Source: Kitasatospora terrestris (GTDB lineage: Bacteria > Actinomycetota > Actinomycetes > Streptomycetales > Streptomycetaceae). From it: 64,000 nt of DNA. The position numbers and the translations under genes are program-made. Position 1 is the first letter of the stretch; each line of letters starts with the position of its first letter. Where the stretch lies: the NCBI RefSeq assembly GCF_039542905.1, contig NZ_BAABIS010000001.1:186001-250000 (forward strand), given 5' to 3'. Of the stretch, positions 43,878-53,357 are shown one piece after another. The notes below the pieces were generated by a model. It searched no databases, was not told the origin of the DNA, and worked only from the letters and a program-made list of their open reading frames with translations.

Positions 43878-44647
43878 CCCGTCCCGCCGTCCGACTCGCC
43901 GGCCTGACCCGTTCGTTCGGGCCGCGCACCGTGCTCGACAACATCGACCTGGAGATCCCGCCCGGGCAGTTCGTCGCCCTGCTGGGCCACTCCGGCTCCG
44001 GCAAGAGCACCCTGCTGCGGGCCGTCGCCGGCCTCGACCGCGACACCGCGGGCAGCGGGGAACTCACCACCCCCGAGCGGGTGTCGGTGGTCTTCCAGGA
44101 CTCCCGGCTGCTGCCCTGGCGCCGGGTGCTGGACAACGTCCTGCTCGGCCTCGGCAAGGGGGACGGCGACGGCCGCGCCGCAGTGGAGCGCGGCCGGGCG
44201 GCGCTCGCCGAGGTCGGCCTGGCCGGCCGGGAGCGGGCCTGGCCCGGCCAGCTCTCCGGCGGCGAGCAGCAGCGGGCCGCGCTGGCCCGCTCGCTGGTCC
44301 GCGACCCGGAGCTGCTGCTCGCCGACGAGCCGTTCGGCGCCCTGGACGCGCTCACCCGGATCCGCATGCACACCCTGCTGCGCAAGCTGTGGCAGCGCCA
44401 CCACCCGTCCGTGCTGCTGGTCACCCACGACGTGGACGAGGCGGCGGCGCTGGCCGACCGGGTGCTGGTCCTCGACCGGGGCCGGATCTCCGTCGACCTG
44501 GCCATCGACCTGCCCCACCCGCGCACCTACCGGGATCCGCTGCTGGGCGAGTACCGCGAGCGGCTGCTGGCCGCGCTGGGAGTCGGGCCCGACGGCGAGC
44601 CGGACGGCGCCGCGGGCGCCCCGGTGGCGACCGGGGCGGGGGGCTGA
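43853..44647 (+). CDS. SsuB-type ABC ATPase
   Basis: 264 residues. Walker [11 protein letters not shown] loop '[18 protein letters not shown]', signature [15 protein letters not shown], Walker [13 protein letters not shown], His switch VTHDVDEAA. The 'SRLLPWR' and 'DEPFGALD' forms are diagnostic for nitrate/sulfonate/taurine importers. GGAGAGGAGG sits inside the permease gene end. Confidence 0.95.
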   Translation: MAPIAGELTRPAVRLAGLTRSFGPRTVLDNIDLEIPPGQFVALLGHSGSGKSTLLRAVAGLDRDTAGSGELTTPERVSVVFQDSRLLPWRRVLDNVLLGLGKGDGDGRAAVERGRAALAEVGLAGRERAWPGQLSGGEQQRAALARSLVRDPELLLADEPFGALDALTRIRMHTLLRKLWQRHHPSVLLVTHDVDEAAALADRVLVLDRGRISVDLAIDLPHPRTYRDPLLGEYRERLLAALGVGPDGEPDGAAGAPVATGAGG

Positions 44648-44648
44648 G

Positions 44649-45722
44649 ATGGGCGAACACCTCTGGTACATCCCCAACACGGTCGAGCCGGGCCACCGCG
44701 GCGACGACGCGTCCGACGGCTGGGGCAGCCTCGACCACGCGACCGACCTCGCCCTCGCGGTCGAGCGGCACGGCTGGGCCGGGGCGCTGCTCGGCACCGG
44801 CTGGGGCCGGCCGGACACCTTCACCGTCGCGGCCTCGCTCGCCGCCCGCACCACCACGTTCAAACCGCTGATCGCGGTGCGGCCCGGCTACTGGCACCCC
44901 GCCAACTTCGCCTCGGCCGCGGCCACCCTGGACCGGCTGAGCCGGGGCCGGGTCCTGGTCAACGTGGTCAGCGGCCTGGACGACCCCGCGGCCTACGGTG
45001 ACGGCGAGTCGGACCCCTCCCGCCGCTACGGGCGCACGCTGGAGTTCCTCCGGCTGGTCCGCCGGCTGTGGGGCGAGGAGACGGTCACCTTCCACGGCGA
45101 GCACTACCGGGTGGAGAACTCCTCGCTGCGGCCCCGGCCCTGGGGCGCCGAGGACGGCCGCCACCCGCGGCTGTACTTCGGCGGCGCGAGCGGGGCCGCC
45201 GAGGAGGTCGCCGCCCGGGAGGCCGACGTCCAGCTGTTCTGGGGCGAGCCGCTGGACGGCGTCGCCGAACGCGTCGACCGGCTCCGGGCGCTCTCCGCGC
45301 GACTCGAACGCCGGCACCGGCCGCTGGAGTTCGGGCTGCGGGTGACCACCGTCGTCCGGGACACCACCGAGGAGGCGTGGCGGGCCGCGGAGGACAAGGT
45401 CGCCCGGATGGCCGCGCGGGGAGCCCACGACCCGGAGGCGTTCCAGCGCCGGGCCGCCGTGGGCCAGCGCCGTCTGCTCGACCTCCAGCAGCGCGGCGAG
45501 GTGCTGGACGGCTGCCTGTACACCACGCCCGGCCGCTACGGCGGCGGGGGCGCCGGGACGACCTGGCTGGTCGGCTCCGCGCAGGACGTGGCCGAGGCGC
45601 TGCGGAGGTACCGGGCTCTCGGGGTGACGCACTTCGTGCTCTCCGACACCCCCTACAAGGAGGAGATCGCCCGGATCGGCGACCGGCTCCTGCCCCTGCT
45701 GCGGTCGGAGGTCCCCGCATGA
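44649..45722 (+). CDS. SsuD-like alkanesulfonate monooxygenase
   Basis: 357 residues. LLM barrel with 'WGRPDTFTVAASLAARTTTFKPLIAVRPGYWHPANFASAAATLDRLSRGRVLVNVVSG', the clear SsuD form; a Cys in the usual active site region is not seen. Cleaves the C-S bond of sulfonates using FMNH2 and O2, giving sulfite and aldehyde. Next gene is a flavin reductase overlapping by four bases. Confidence 0.92.
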   Translation: MGEHLWYIPNTVEPGHRGDDASDGWGSLDHATDLALAVERHGWAGALLGTGWGRPDTFTVAASLAARTTTFKPLIAVRPGYWHPANFASAAATLDRLSRGRVLVNVVSGLDDPAAYGDGESDPSRRYGRTLEFLRLVRRLWGEETVTFHGEHYRVENSSLRPRPWGAEDGRHPRLYFGGASGAAEEVAAREADVQLFWGEPLDGVAERVDRLRALSARLERRHRPLEFGLRVTTVVRDTTEEAWRAAEDKVARMAARGAHDPEAFQRRAAVGQRRLLDLQQRGEVLDGCLYTTPGRYGGGGAGTTWLVGSAQDVAEALRRYRALGVTHFVLSDTPYKEEIARIGDRLLPLLRSEVPA

Positions 45723-46225
45723 CCGCCGTCGCCACCGACAGCAGGGCCCTGCGCGCCGTGTTCGGTGCCTTCCCCACCGGCGTCACGGCGGTCGCCGCCC
45801 TGGTCGGCGGACGGCCGCTCGGCCTGGCGGCCAGCTCGTTCACCTCGGTGTCGCTCGCCCCCGCGCTGGTCTCCCTGTGCATGGCGACGACTTCCGGGAC
45901 GTGGTCCGAGCTGCGCCGCGCCGAGCGCCTGGGCATCAGCGTGCTCGGCGCCGGGCACGGATCGCTGTGCCGGCAGCTCGCCGGCCCTGCCGACGGGCGG
46001 TTCACGGGCGTCGACTGGCGGGCGACGGCGGACGGCGCCGTGCTGCTGGACGGCGCGAGCGCCTGGTTCGAGTGCGCCGTCGACCGCGAGATCCGCGCCG
46101 GCGACCACGACATCGTCCTGCTCCGCGTGCTCGACCTGCACGCCGAGCCCGCCGTGGACCCGCTGGTCTTCCACGCGAGCACCTTCCGCTCGCTCGCCCC
46201 CGGCGCCCCGCGCCCCACCCCCTGA
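45719..46225 (+). CDS. Flavin reductase
   Basis: 168 residues. Flavin-binding split barrel: 'FGAFPTGVTAVAALVGGRPLGLAASSFTSVSLAPALVSLCMATTSGTW' is characteristic, with 'DHDIVLLRVLDLHAE' near the end. Supplies reduced FMN to the monooxygenases on both sides. Start overlaps the SsuD-like stop (ATGA), a strong sign of paired synthesis. Confidence 0.92.
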   Translation: MTAVATDSRALRAVFGAFPTGVTAVAALVGGRPLGLAASSFTSVSLAPALVSLCMATTSGTWSELRRAERLGISVLGAGHGSLCRQLAGPADGRFTGVDWRATADGAVLLDGASAWFECAVDREIRAGDHDIVLLRVLDLHAEPAVDPLVFHASTFRSLAPGAPRPTP

Positions 46226-46243
46226 ACCTTCCGAAGGACCACC

Positions 46244-47587
46244 ATGGGCAAGCAGCTCCACCTCAACCTGTTCATCCACGACACCGGCCACCACGAGGCG
46301 TCCTGGCGGCTGCCGGAGTCCGACCCCGCCGCCGACCTCGACCTGGCCTTCCACCAGCGGCTCACCCGGATCGCCGAGGACGCCAAGTTCGACTCGGTGT
46401 TCCTCGCCGACAGCCCGGCCCTGTGGGGCGACCCCAGCCGCCGGCCGTCCGGCAAGCTGGAGCCGACCGTCCTGCTGGCCGCCCTCGCCGCCGGCACCAC
46501 CCGGATCGGGCTCATCGCCACCGCCTCCACCAGCTACAACGAGCCCTACAACCTGGCCCGCCGGTTCGCCTCGCTCGACCACCTGTCCAACGGCCGCGCC
46601 GGCTGGAACATCGTCACCACCGCCGGTGACGCCGCCGCCCGCAACTTCGGCCTGGAGGGCCAGCCGCTGCACCGCACCCGCTACGAGCGGGCCGCGGAGT
46701 TCCTGGAGGTGTCCACCAAGCTGTGGGACAGCTGGGCCGACGAGGCGCTGGTCGCGGACAAGGACGCCGGCGTCCACGCCGACCCCGACCGGGTGCGCCC
46801 GGCCGGCCACCGCGGCCGCTTCTTCCAGGTCGAGGGCGCGCTGAACGTACGCCGCTCGCCGCAGGGCCACCCGCTGCTCGTGCAGGCCGGCTCCTCGGAG
46901 GACGGCAAGGAGTTCGCCGCCCGCTGGGCCGAGGCGGTGTTCACCGCGCAGCCGACCCTCGCGGAGGGCCAGGCGTTCTACGCCGACGTCAAGCGCCGCG
47001 CGGCCGCCGCCGGCCGCGACCCCGACCACGTCAAGATCCTCCCCGGCATCGTCCCCGTGATCGGCGCCACCGAGGCCGAGGCCCGCGAGCTGGAGGCCGA
47101 ACTCGACCGGCTGATCAAGCCCGAGTACGCGCGCGAGCAGCTGGCGACCGTCCTCAAGGTGGACCCCGAGCGGCTGCGCTTCGACGAGCAGCTGCCCGAC
47201 GACCTGCCCACCGAGGACGAGGTGGAGGGCGCCAAGAGCCGCTACACGCTGATCGTGGAGCTCGCCCGCCGCGAGCGCCTGACGGTGCGCGAGCTGATCG
47301 GCCGGCTCGGCGGCGGCCGCGGCCACCGCACCTTCGCCGGCACGCCCGTCCAGGTCGCCGACACCATCCAGCACTGGTTCGAGAACAGCGCCGCCGACGG
47401 CTTCAACGTGATGCCCGCCGTCCTGCCGTCCGGGCTGGAGGTCTTCGTGGCCGAGGTCCTGCCGATCCTGCGCGAGCGCGGCCTGTTCCGCACCGAGTAC
47501 ACGGGCACGACACTGCGCGACCACTACGGCCTGCCCCGGCCCGCCGACCGGTTCGCCCTCGCCGCAGCCGTCGGCGGCGCCGCGTGA
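46244..47587 (+). CDS. NtaA/DmoA-type FMN monooxygenase
   Basis: 447 residues. 'RIAEDAKFDSVFLADSPALWG' and 'IATASTSYNEPYNLARRFASLDHLSNGRAGWNIVTTAGD' with a C-terminal 'FRTEYTGTTLRDHYGLPRP', so it is a paralog of the gene at 31841. Catalyses C-S or C-N cleavage of a small organic compound; dimethyl sulfide and nitrilotriacetate enzymes are known relatives. GAAGGA before the ATG. Overlaps the exporter start by four bases. Confidence 0.92.
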   Translation: MGKQLHLNLFIHDTGHHEASWRLPESDPAADLDLAFHQRLTRIAEDAKFDSVFLADSPALWGDPSRRPSGKLEPTVLLAALAAGTTRIGLIATASTSYNEPYNLARRFASLDHLSNGRAGWNIVTTAGDAAARNFGLEGQPLHRTRYERAAEFLEVSTKLWDSWADEALVADKDAGVHADPDRVRPAGHRGRFFQVEGALNVRRSPQGHPLLVQAGSSEDGKEFAARWAEAVFTAQPTLAEGQAFYADVKRRAAAAGRDPDHVKILPGIVPVIGATEAEARELEAELDRLIKPEYAREQLATVLKVDPERLRFDEQLPDDLPTEDEVEGAKSRYTLIVELARRERLTVRELIGRLGGGRGHRTFAGTPVQVADTIQHWFENSAADGFNVMPAVLPSGLEVFVAEVLPILRERGLFRTEYTGTTLRDHYGLPRPADRFALAAAVGGAA

Positions 47588-50500
47588 GCGAGGCCCCCTG
47601 TCCGTCCGCCGGGCGTCCGTCCGCTCCCGGCGCGCCGGGCTCCGCCGGCTGGGCCCGGCGGCTGGCCGGGTACTGCCTGCGGCACCGCGCCGACCTGGCC
47701 CGGGCGTACGGGGCCGCCCTGGTCGCGGCGGTGGCGACGGCCGTGCTGCCGCTGGTCCTGCGGCACGTGGTGGACCGCGTCGGCCTGGCGGGGGCCGCGC
47801 TGTGGGCCTGGGTGGCGCTGCTGCTCGGCCTCGGCGCGGTCCGGTTCGCCGGCGGCTACCTGCGCCGGTACAGCTCCGGCCGGGTCTCCCTCGGGGTCCA
47901 GTACGACCTGCGCAACGACGTCCTCGCCGCGCTGCTGCGCCTCGGCGGCCGGGCCCAGGACGAGCTGCAGACCGGGCAGGTGGTCAGCCGCGCCGTCTCG
48001 GACGTGACGCTCGTCCAGATGCTGCTGCAGTTCCTGCCGAACATGGTCGGCAACGCGCTGATGTTCACCGTGTCGGTGGCGCTGATGGCCACCCTCTCGC
48101 TGCCGTTGACGCTGGTGGCCCTGGTCGTCGGCCCGGTGCTGTGGCTCATCGCGTACCGCAGCCGCCGCGACCTGTTCCCGGCCAACTGGCACGCCCAGCA
48201 GGAGGCCGCCGAGGTCGCCGCGGTGGTGGAGGCGGCCGTCTCGGGCGTCCGCGTCGTCAAGGGCTTCGGGCAGGAGCAGCGCGAACTCGCCGCCCTGGAG
48301 GAGCGGGCCCGCGGCCTGTTCTCCTCCCGGGTCCGGGTCGCCCGGCTGACCAGCCGCTACCACCCCGCCCTCCAGGCCGTCCCGGCGCTCGGGCAGGTCG
48401 CCGTCCTGGCGCTCGGCGGCCGGCTGGCCCTGCACGGCGAGATCTCGCTCGGCACCTTCGTCGCGTTCACCAGCTACCTCGGCTCGTTCGTGACGCCGGT
48501 GCGCCAGGTGGCCGTGCTGCTCACCGTCTGGCAGCAGGCGCGGGCCGGGGTGGAGCGGGTGCTCGACGTCATCGACGCGCCCGCAGGCATCGGCGAGCCG
48601 CCGGACCCCGTCCCGCTGCCGGCCGGACCGCCCGCCCTGGAGTGGGACGGCGTGGTCCTCGGCCGCGACCGGACGGCCGACCCGGTGCTCGACGGCTTCA
48701 CCCTCCGCGTGGAGCCCGGCGAGACCGTGGCCCTGGTCGGCGCCGCCGGGTCCGGCAAGTCCACGGCGGCCGCCCTGCTGCCCCGGTTCTACGACCCCGA
48801 CGCCGGCACCGTCCGGATCGGCGGCGTCGACGTGCGCGACCTGGGCCTCGCGGACCTGCGCTCCAGGATCGGCTTCGTCTTCGAGGAGCCGCACCTGCTG
48901 TCCGGCACCGTCGCGGCGAACATCGCCTACGGCCGGCCCGACGCCGCACCCGCCGAGATCCGGCGCGCGGCGCGCCTCGCCCAGGCGGACGGGTTCGTCA
49001 CCGCGCTCGCGGACGGCTACGACACCCTCGTCGGCGAACAGGGCCTCACCCTCTCCGGCGGCCAGCGCCAGCGGATCGCCCTCGCCCGCGCGATCCTCCG
49101 CGACCCCGACGTGCTCGTCCTCGACGACGCCACCTCCGCGATCGACGCCCGCGTCGAGGCCGCCGTCCACACCGGCCTGCGCGAGGTCGCCCGGCGGCGC
49201 ACCACGCTGATCATCGCCCACCGGGCCTCCACGCTGGAGCTCGCCGACCGCGTCGCGGTCCTCGACGGCGGCCGGATCGTCGACATCGGCACGACGGCGC
49301 AACTCCACCGGCGCAGCCCGCTCTTCCGGTCCCTGCTCTCCCCGGACGAGCACCGGGACGACCCTCCGACCGACCGGGGCCGCACCGCCGAGGGCGGACG
49401 GCCGCGCGGCAGGACAGCGGGCAGCGCGGCGCCGTCGGCCGAGCGGCCGGACGGCGAAACGCCGAGGCCTGCTGCGTCACAGGTTCCCTCGGGCGGGACC
49501 GTACGGGCATCCGCTGCCCGCGGTGCCCGTCCGCCGGGCAGCGACACCGCCGCTCGCACCGCCGCGCGCGCCGCCGCGACGTACGCGCAGGTCGCCGCGG
49601 CGGCCGCCCCCGGCGCGATGGCCCACGGCGCGGGCATGCTCGGCGGCGCCCCGGCGAGCCCGGAGCTGCTGGCCCGGATCGCCGCGCTGCCCGCGGTCGA
49701 CGACGACCCGGACATCGCGCCGGAGCAGGCCCGCGCCGCCGACCCCGGATTCGGCCTGCGGTCGCTGCTCCGCCCGTTCCGCCTGCCGCTGCTCGCAGGT
49801 CTCGCGCTGGTCGGCGCGGACGCGCTCGCCCAGATCGCCGTGCCCGTCCTGGTCCGGCACGGGGTCGACGACGGCGTCACCCGGAACGCCCCGGGCGCAC
49901 TGCTGCTGATCGCCGCCGCGGCGGCCGTCGTGGTGCTCTCCGGCTGGCTGGTCAACATCGCCCAGGTGCGGGTGACCGGGCGCACCGGCGAGCGGCTGCT
50001 CTACACCCTGCGGGTGCGCACCTGGGCCCAGTTGCAGCGGCTCGGCCTCGACTACTACGAGGGCGAGCTCGGCGGCCGGATCATGACCCGGATGACCACG
50101 GACGTGGACGCCCTGTCGGCCTTCCTGCAGACCGGCCTGGTGACCTTCGTGGTGTCGCTGCTGACCGTCCTCGGCGTCCTGCTCGCCCTGCTCGGGATCG
50201 CGCCCGCCCTCGCCACCGTCCTGCTCGTGGCGCTCCCGGTGCTGGTCGGCTCGGCGGCGCTGTTCCGGGCGCGGTCGGTGCCCGCCTACCTGGAGGCACG
50301 GGAGCGGATCAGCGCGGTCAACGCCTACCTCCAGGAGAACGTGGCGCTGCTCCGGCTCACCCAGGCGTTCGGCCGGCAGGACCACAACCGGCAGGACTTC
50401 GCCCGCCTGGCCCGGTCCTTCCTCGACGCCCGGCTGCGGGCGCAGCGGTTGATGGCGACGTTCTTCCCGTTCGTGGAGTTCCTCGCCACGGCCGCGACCG

Positions 50501-51591
50501 CCGCGGTGCTGGTGGTCGGCGCGGGACAGGTCCGCGACGGACGGCTGAGCGCGGGCACGCTGATCGCGTTCCTGCTCTGCGTCGACCTGTTCTTCTCGCC
50601 GATCCAGCAGCTGGCCCAGGTGTTCGACGGCTACCAGCAGGCCGTCGTCGGGCTCGCCCGGCTGCGCACCCTGATGCGCGAGCCGATCGGCCCGCCCGTG
50701 GCCGAACGCCCGCTGCCCGTCGGCGGGTTGCGCGGCGAGATCGAGCTCGACCGGGTGTCCTTCGGCTACCGCGGCACCGGACGCGATGTCCTCGACCGGG
50801 TGACCCTGCGCATCCCGGCCGGGCAGACCGTGGCCCTGGTCGGCAGCACCGGCGCCGGCAAGTCGACGGTCGTCAAACTGGTCGCCCGGTTCTACGACCC
50901 GACCGCGGGGACGGTCCGCGTCGACGGCACCGACCTGCGCGACCTCGACCCCGTCGCGTACCGGTGCCGGCTCGGCGTCGTCCCGCAGGAGCCGCACCTG
51001 CTCGGCGCGACCGTGCGCGACGCGATCGCGTACGGCCGACCCGATGCCACCGACGCCGAGGTGGAGGCCGCGGCCCGGGCCGTCGGTGCGCACGAGACGG
51101 TCGTCGGCCTGCCGTCCGGCTACCTCACCGAGGTCGGCGAGCGCGGCCGCGGCCTGTCCGCGGGCCAGCGCCAGCTCCTCGCCCTCGCCCGGGCCGAACT
51201 CGTCGACCCCGACATCCTGCTGCTCGACGAGGCCACCGCCTCGCTCGACCTGGCCGCCGAACGCCGGGTCGCGGCCGCGACCGCCGCACTCACCCGGCGG
51301 CGCACCACCCTGGTCGTCGCCCACCGCCTCACCACGGCCGCCCGCGCGGACCGGGTCGTCGTCCTGGACGGCGGCGCGGTCGTCGAGACCGGCACCCACC
51401 AGGAGCTGCTGGCCGCGCACGGCCCCTACCGCCGCCTGTGGGACGCGTACCGCGCAGCCGAACCCACCGCCGAACCCACCGCCGAACCCGCCGCCGGCGA
51501 CACCACGGCGGACGCCGGCCCCCGTTCGGTCCCCGCTCCACTGCCGGCGCCCCTCGCTCCCCCGCTCCCCCTGTCCCTCCCCCTCCTGTGA
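47584..51591 (+). CDS. Fused heterodimer-like ABC exporter (1335 aa)
   Basis: Two TMD-NBD units in one chain. Unit 1: helices to about 330, Walker A near 386 (GAAGSGKS), signature LSGGQRQR, and Walker B ending LDDATSAID, where the catalytic Glu is replaced by Asp. A linker of about 140 residues, Ala/Pro/Arg-rich, follows. Unit 2: helices from about 725, Walker A near 1087 (GSTGAGKS), signature LSAGQRQL and canonical LDEATASLD. One degenerate and one normal site is the pattern of asymmetric exporters such as TM287/288. A short AEPTAEPT repeat is at the C-terminus. GTG start overlaps the LLM stop. Confidence 0.92.
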   Translation: MSEAPCPSAGRPSAPGAPGSAGWARRLAGYCLRHRADLARAYGAALVAAVATAVLPLVLRHVVDRVGLAGAALWAWVALLLGLGAVRFAGGYLRRYSSGRVSLGVQYDLRNDVLAALLRLGGRAQDELQTGQVVSRAVSDVTLVQMLLQFLPNMVGNALMFTVSVALMATLSLPLTLVALVVGPVLWLIAYRSRRDLFPANWHAQQEAAEVAAVVEAAVSGVRVVKGFGQEQRELAALEERARGLFSSRVRVARLTSRYHPALQAVPALGQVAVLALGGRLALHGEISLGTFVAFTSYLGSFVTPVRQVAVLLTVWQQARAGVERVLDVIDAPAGIGEPPDPVPLPAGPPALEWDGVVLGRDRTADPVLDGFTLRVEPGETVALVGAAGSGKSTAAALLPRFYDPDAGTVRIGGVDVRDLGLADLRSRIGFVFEEPHLLSGTVAANIAYGRPDAAPAEIRRAARLAQADGFVTALADGYDTLVGEQGLTLSGGQRQRIALARAILRDPDVLVLDDATSAIDARVEAAVHTGLREVARRRTTLIIAHRASTLELADRVAVLDGGRIVDIGTTAQLHRRSPLFRSLLSPDEHRDDPPTDRGRTAEGGRPRGRTAGSAAPSAERPDGETPRPAASQVPSGGTVRASAARGARPPGSDTAARTAARAAATYAQVAAAAAPGAMAHGAGMLGGAPASPELLARIAALPAVDDDPDIAPEQARAADPGFGLRSLLRPFRLPLLAGLALVGADALAQIAVPVLVRHGVDDGVTRNAPGALLLIAAAAAVVVLSGWLVNIAQVRVTGRTGERLLYTLRVRTWAQLQRLGLDYYEGELGGRIMTRMTTDVDALSAFLQTGLVTFVVSLLTVLGVLLALLGIAPALATVLLVALPVLVGSAALFRARSVPAYLEARERISAVNAYLQENVALLRLTQAFGRQDHNRQDFARLARSFLDARLRAQRLMATFFPFVEFLATAATAAVLVVGAGQVRDGRLSAGTLIAFLLCVDLFFSPIQQLAQVFDGYQQAVVGLARLRTLMREPIGPPVAERPLPVGGLRGEIELDRVSFGYRGTGRDVLDRVTLRIPAGQTVALVGSTGAGKSTVVKLVARFYDPTAGTVRVDGTDLRDLDPVAYRCRLGVVPQEPHLLGATVRDAIAYGRPDATDAEVEAAARAVGAHETVVGLPSGYLTEVGERGRGLSAGQRQLLALARAELVDPDILLLDEATASLDLAAERRVAAATAALTRRRTTLVVAHRLTTAARADRVVVLDGGAVVETGTHQELLAAHGPYRRLWDAYRAAEPTAEPTAEPAAGDTTADAGPRSVPAPLPAPLAPPLPLSLPLL

Positions 51592-51601
51592 AAGGTCCCG
51601 C

Positions 51602-52625
51602 ATGACCATCCCCTACCGGCCGTTCGGCCGCACCGGCGTCCAGGTGAGCGCGCTCGCGCTCGGCGCGATGAACTTCGGCGGCCTCGGCAACCCCAGCCAC
51701 GAGGACGGCGTGCGCATCGTCCACCGCGCCCTGGACGCCGGAATCAACATCGTCGACACCGCCGACGTCTACTCCCGGGGCGAGTCCGAGGTGATCGTCG
51801 GCAAGGCCCTCGCCGGCCGGCGCGACGACGTCTTCCTGGCCACCAAGTTCCACGGCCGGATGGGCGAGGACGTCAACCGGTCCGGCAACTCGCGCCGCTG
51901 GATCCACCGCGCCGTCGAGGCCAGCCTGGAACGCCTCGGCACTGACCACATCGACCTCTACCAGGTGCACCGCCCCGAGGAGGACACCGACTTCGACGAG
52001 ACCCTCGGCGCCCTGACCGACCTCGTCCGCCAGGGCAAGATCCGGTACATCGGCACCTCCACCTTCCCGGCGTCCCGGATCGTCGAGGGGCAGTGGACCG
52101 CCGAGCGGCGCGGCCGCGAACGCGTCGTGGCCGAGCAGCCCCCGTACTCGGTCCTCGCCCGCGGCGTGGAAGCCGAAGTCCTCCCGGTGGCGCAGCGGTA
52201 CGGGCTCGCCGTCATCCCGTGGAGCCCGCTCGCCGGCGGCTGGCTGACCGGCCGCTACCGCGCGGGCGGGGCCCAGCCGCACTCCAGCCGGGCCGACCGC
52301 CAACCCGGGCGCTTCGACCTGGGCAGCGCCGAGAACGCCGACAAGCTGGCCGCCGTCGAAGCCCTCGCCGTCCTCGCCGACGAGGCCGGCCTCACCCTCG
52401 TCGAGCTCGCCCTCGGCTTCGTCCTCGCCCACCCCGCCGTCACCGCGCCGATCATCGGCCCGCGCACCCTCGCCCAACTGGAGGACCAACTCGGCGCCGC
52501 CGCCACCCCCCCTGCCCCCGGACGTCCTCGACGCCATCGACAAGATCGTCCCCCCGGGCACCACCCTCTCCTCCCGCGACACCGGCTACCTCCCACCCGC
52601 CCTCCGCCGCCGCCCCGCCCCCTGA
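51602..52625 (+). CDS. Aldo/keto reductase, C-terminal frameshift
   Basis: About 340 residues if corrected. TIM-barrel AKR with 'NIVDTADVYSRGESEVIVGKAL' (Asp and Tyr), 'VFLATKFHG' (Lys) and 'YQVHRPEED' (His), the full tetrad, plus 'IIGPRTLAQLEDQLGAA' for NADPH. After ATP a run of seven C at 52506-52512 has one C too many: in the +1 frame the normal end PPDVLDAIDKIVPPG runs to a stop at 52625, just before a terminator. The uncorrected frame runs on to 52789 through that terminator and the next gene. Confidence 0.8.
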
Positions 52626-52640
52626 CCCGCCACCACCCGG

Positions 52641-52676
52641 CCCGGCCTGCCCACCCTCTGCGGTGGGCAGGCCGGG
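52641..52676. terminator. Strong hairpin terminator of the sulfur operon
   Basis: Perfect 15-bp stem (52641-52655 with 52662-52676, 6-nt loop) 16 bp after the corrected aldo/keto reductase stop, also facing the convergent GIY-YIG gene. Confidence 0.8.
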
Positions 52677-52739
52677 CGTGCTCCCACGGAGGTGCGGAAG
52701 CCGGACGACGCCGCGGGCCACCTCACCACCGGAGCGGAC

Positions 52740-53231
52740 TCACTCGAGGTCTCGCTGCCGATCGGCAGACACGGGATCTGTCACAGTGATGGCTGCCCCG
52801 CGGATCAGAGCGAAGGGCGCGTTGGGGTACTCCTCCCTGCGGTGCCCTGCGCTGACATCGAGGAGACGCAACAGAGCACGCACCGCGCGCTCGGCGGCGA
52901 TTGCGTCCGGAAGCGGATCGGAGATCCACGCGTCGACCAGGCCGTGCCCGTTCACGTGGTACTCGTTCTGATGCGTGGCGATCCGGACTCGTGCGTCCGT
53001 CGCCTGCCCGATCTTCACGCGGCGGTGCGACCCAGCCACTGACAGGACGTAGAGTCGGTGCCCGCCGTACGGGTTTGCAGCATGGGACCATGCCCGGTCG
53101 AGTACGGCCCGCTCAACATCCCGTGCCACTCTTGGAAGGGAGTACACGGGAAGCAAGCCCGCACTCAGCAGTTCGGTGTACTCAGCCAGGCGGGTCTCCA
53201 TCGGCGCCGACAGGCTCGGTATCGCTTCCAT
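52740..53231 (-). CDS. GIY-YIG-type nuclease domain protein
   Basis: 163 residues from ATG 53231. 'RLYVLSVAGSHRRVKIGQATDARVRIATHQNEYH' resembles the T5orf172/MUG113 version of GIY-YIG, in which the first strand reads Y-V-L-x-x and K-I-G follows; the Glu in 'AIAAERAVRALL' is a candidate metal ligand. Cleavage activity is inferred from the fold. It is an orphan next to the SARP gene. Confidence 0.72.
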   Translation of the reverse strand: MEAIPSLSAPMETRLAEYTELLSAGLLPVYSLPRVARDVERAVLDRAWSHAANPYGGHRLYVLSVAGSHRRVKIGQATDARVRIATHQNEYHVNGHGLVDAWISDPLPDAIAAERAVRALLRLLDVSAGHRREEYPNAPFALIRGAAITVTDPVSADRQRDLE

Positions 53232-53357
53232 CGGCCGATTCTCCCGCTGTCGGCCGTACGCCGTCTGCCGCTCCGGCAAATCCGCGATGGCCGCGGATGC
53301 CGGCTGCGCGCGCCTTCGTCCTCGTGCACGAGGAGCCGCCACAGGCCCGTCCGGGCG

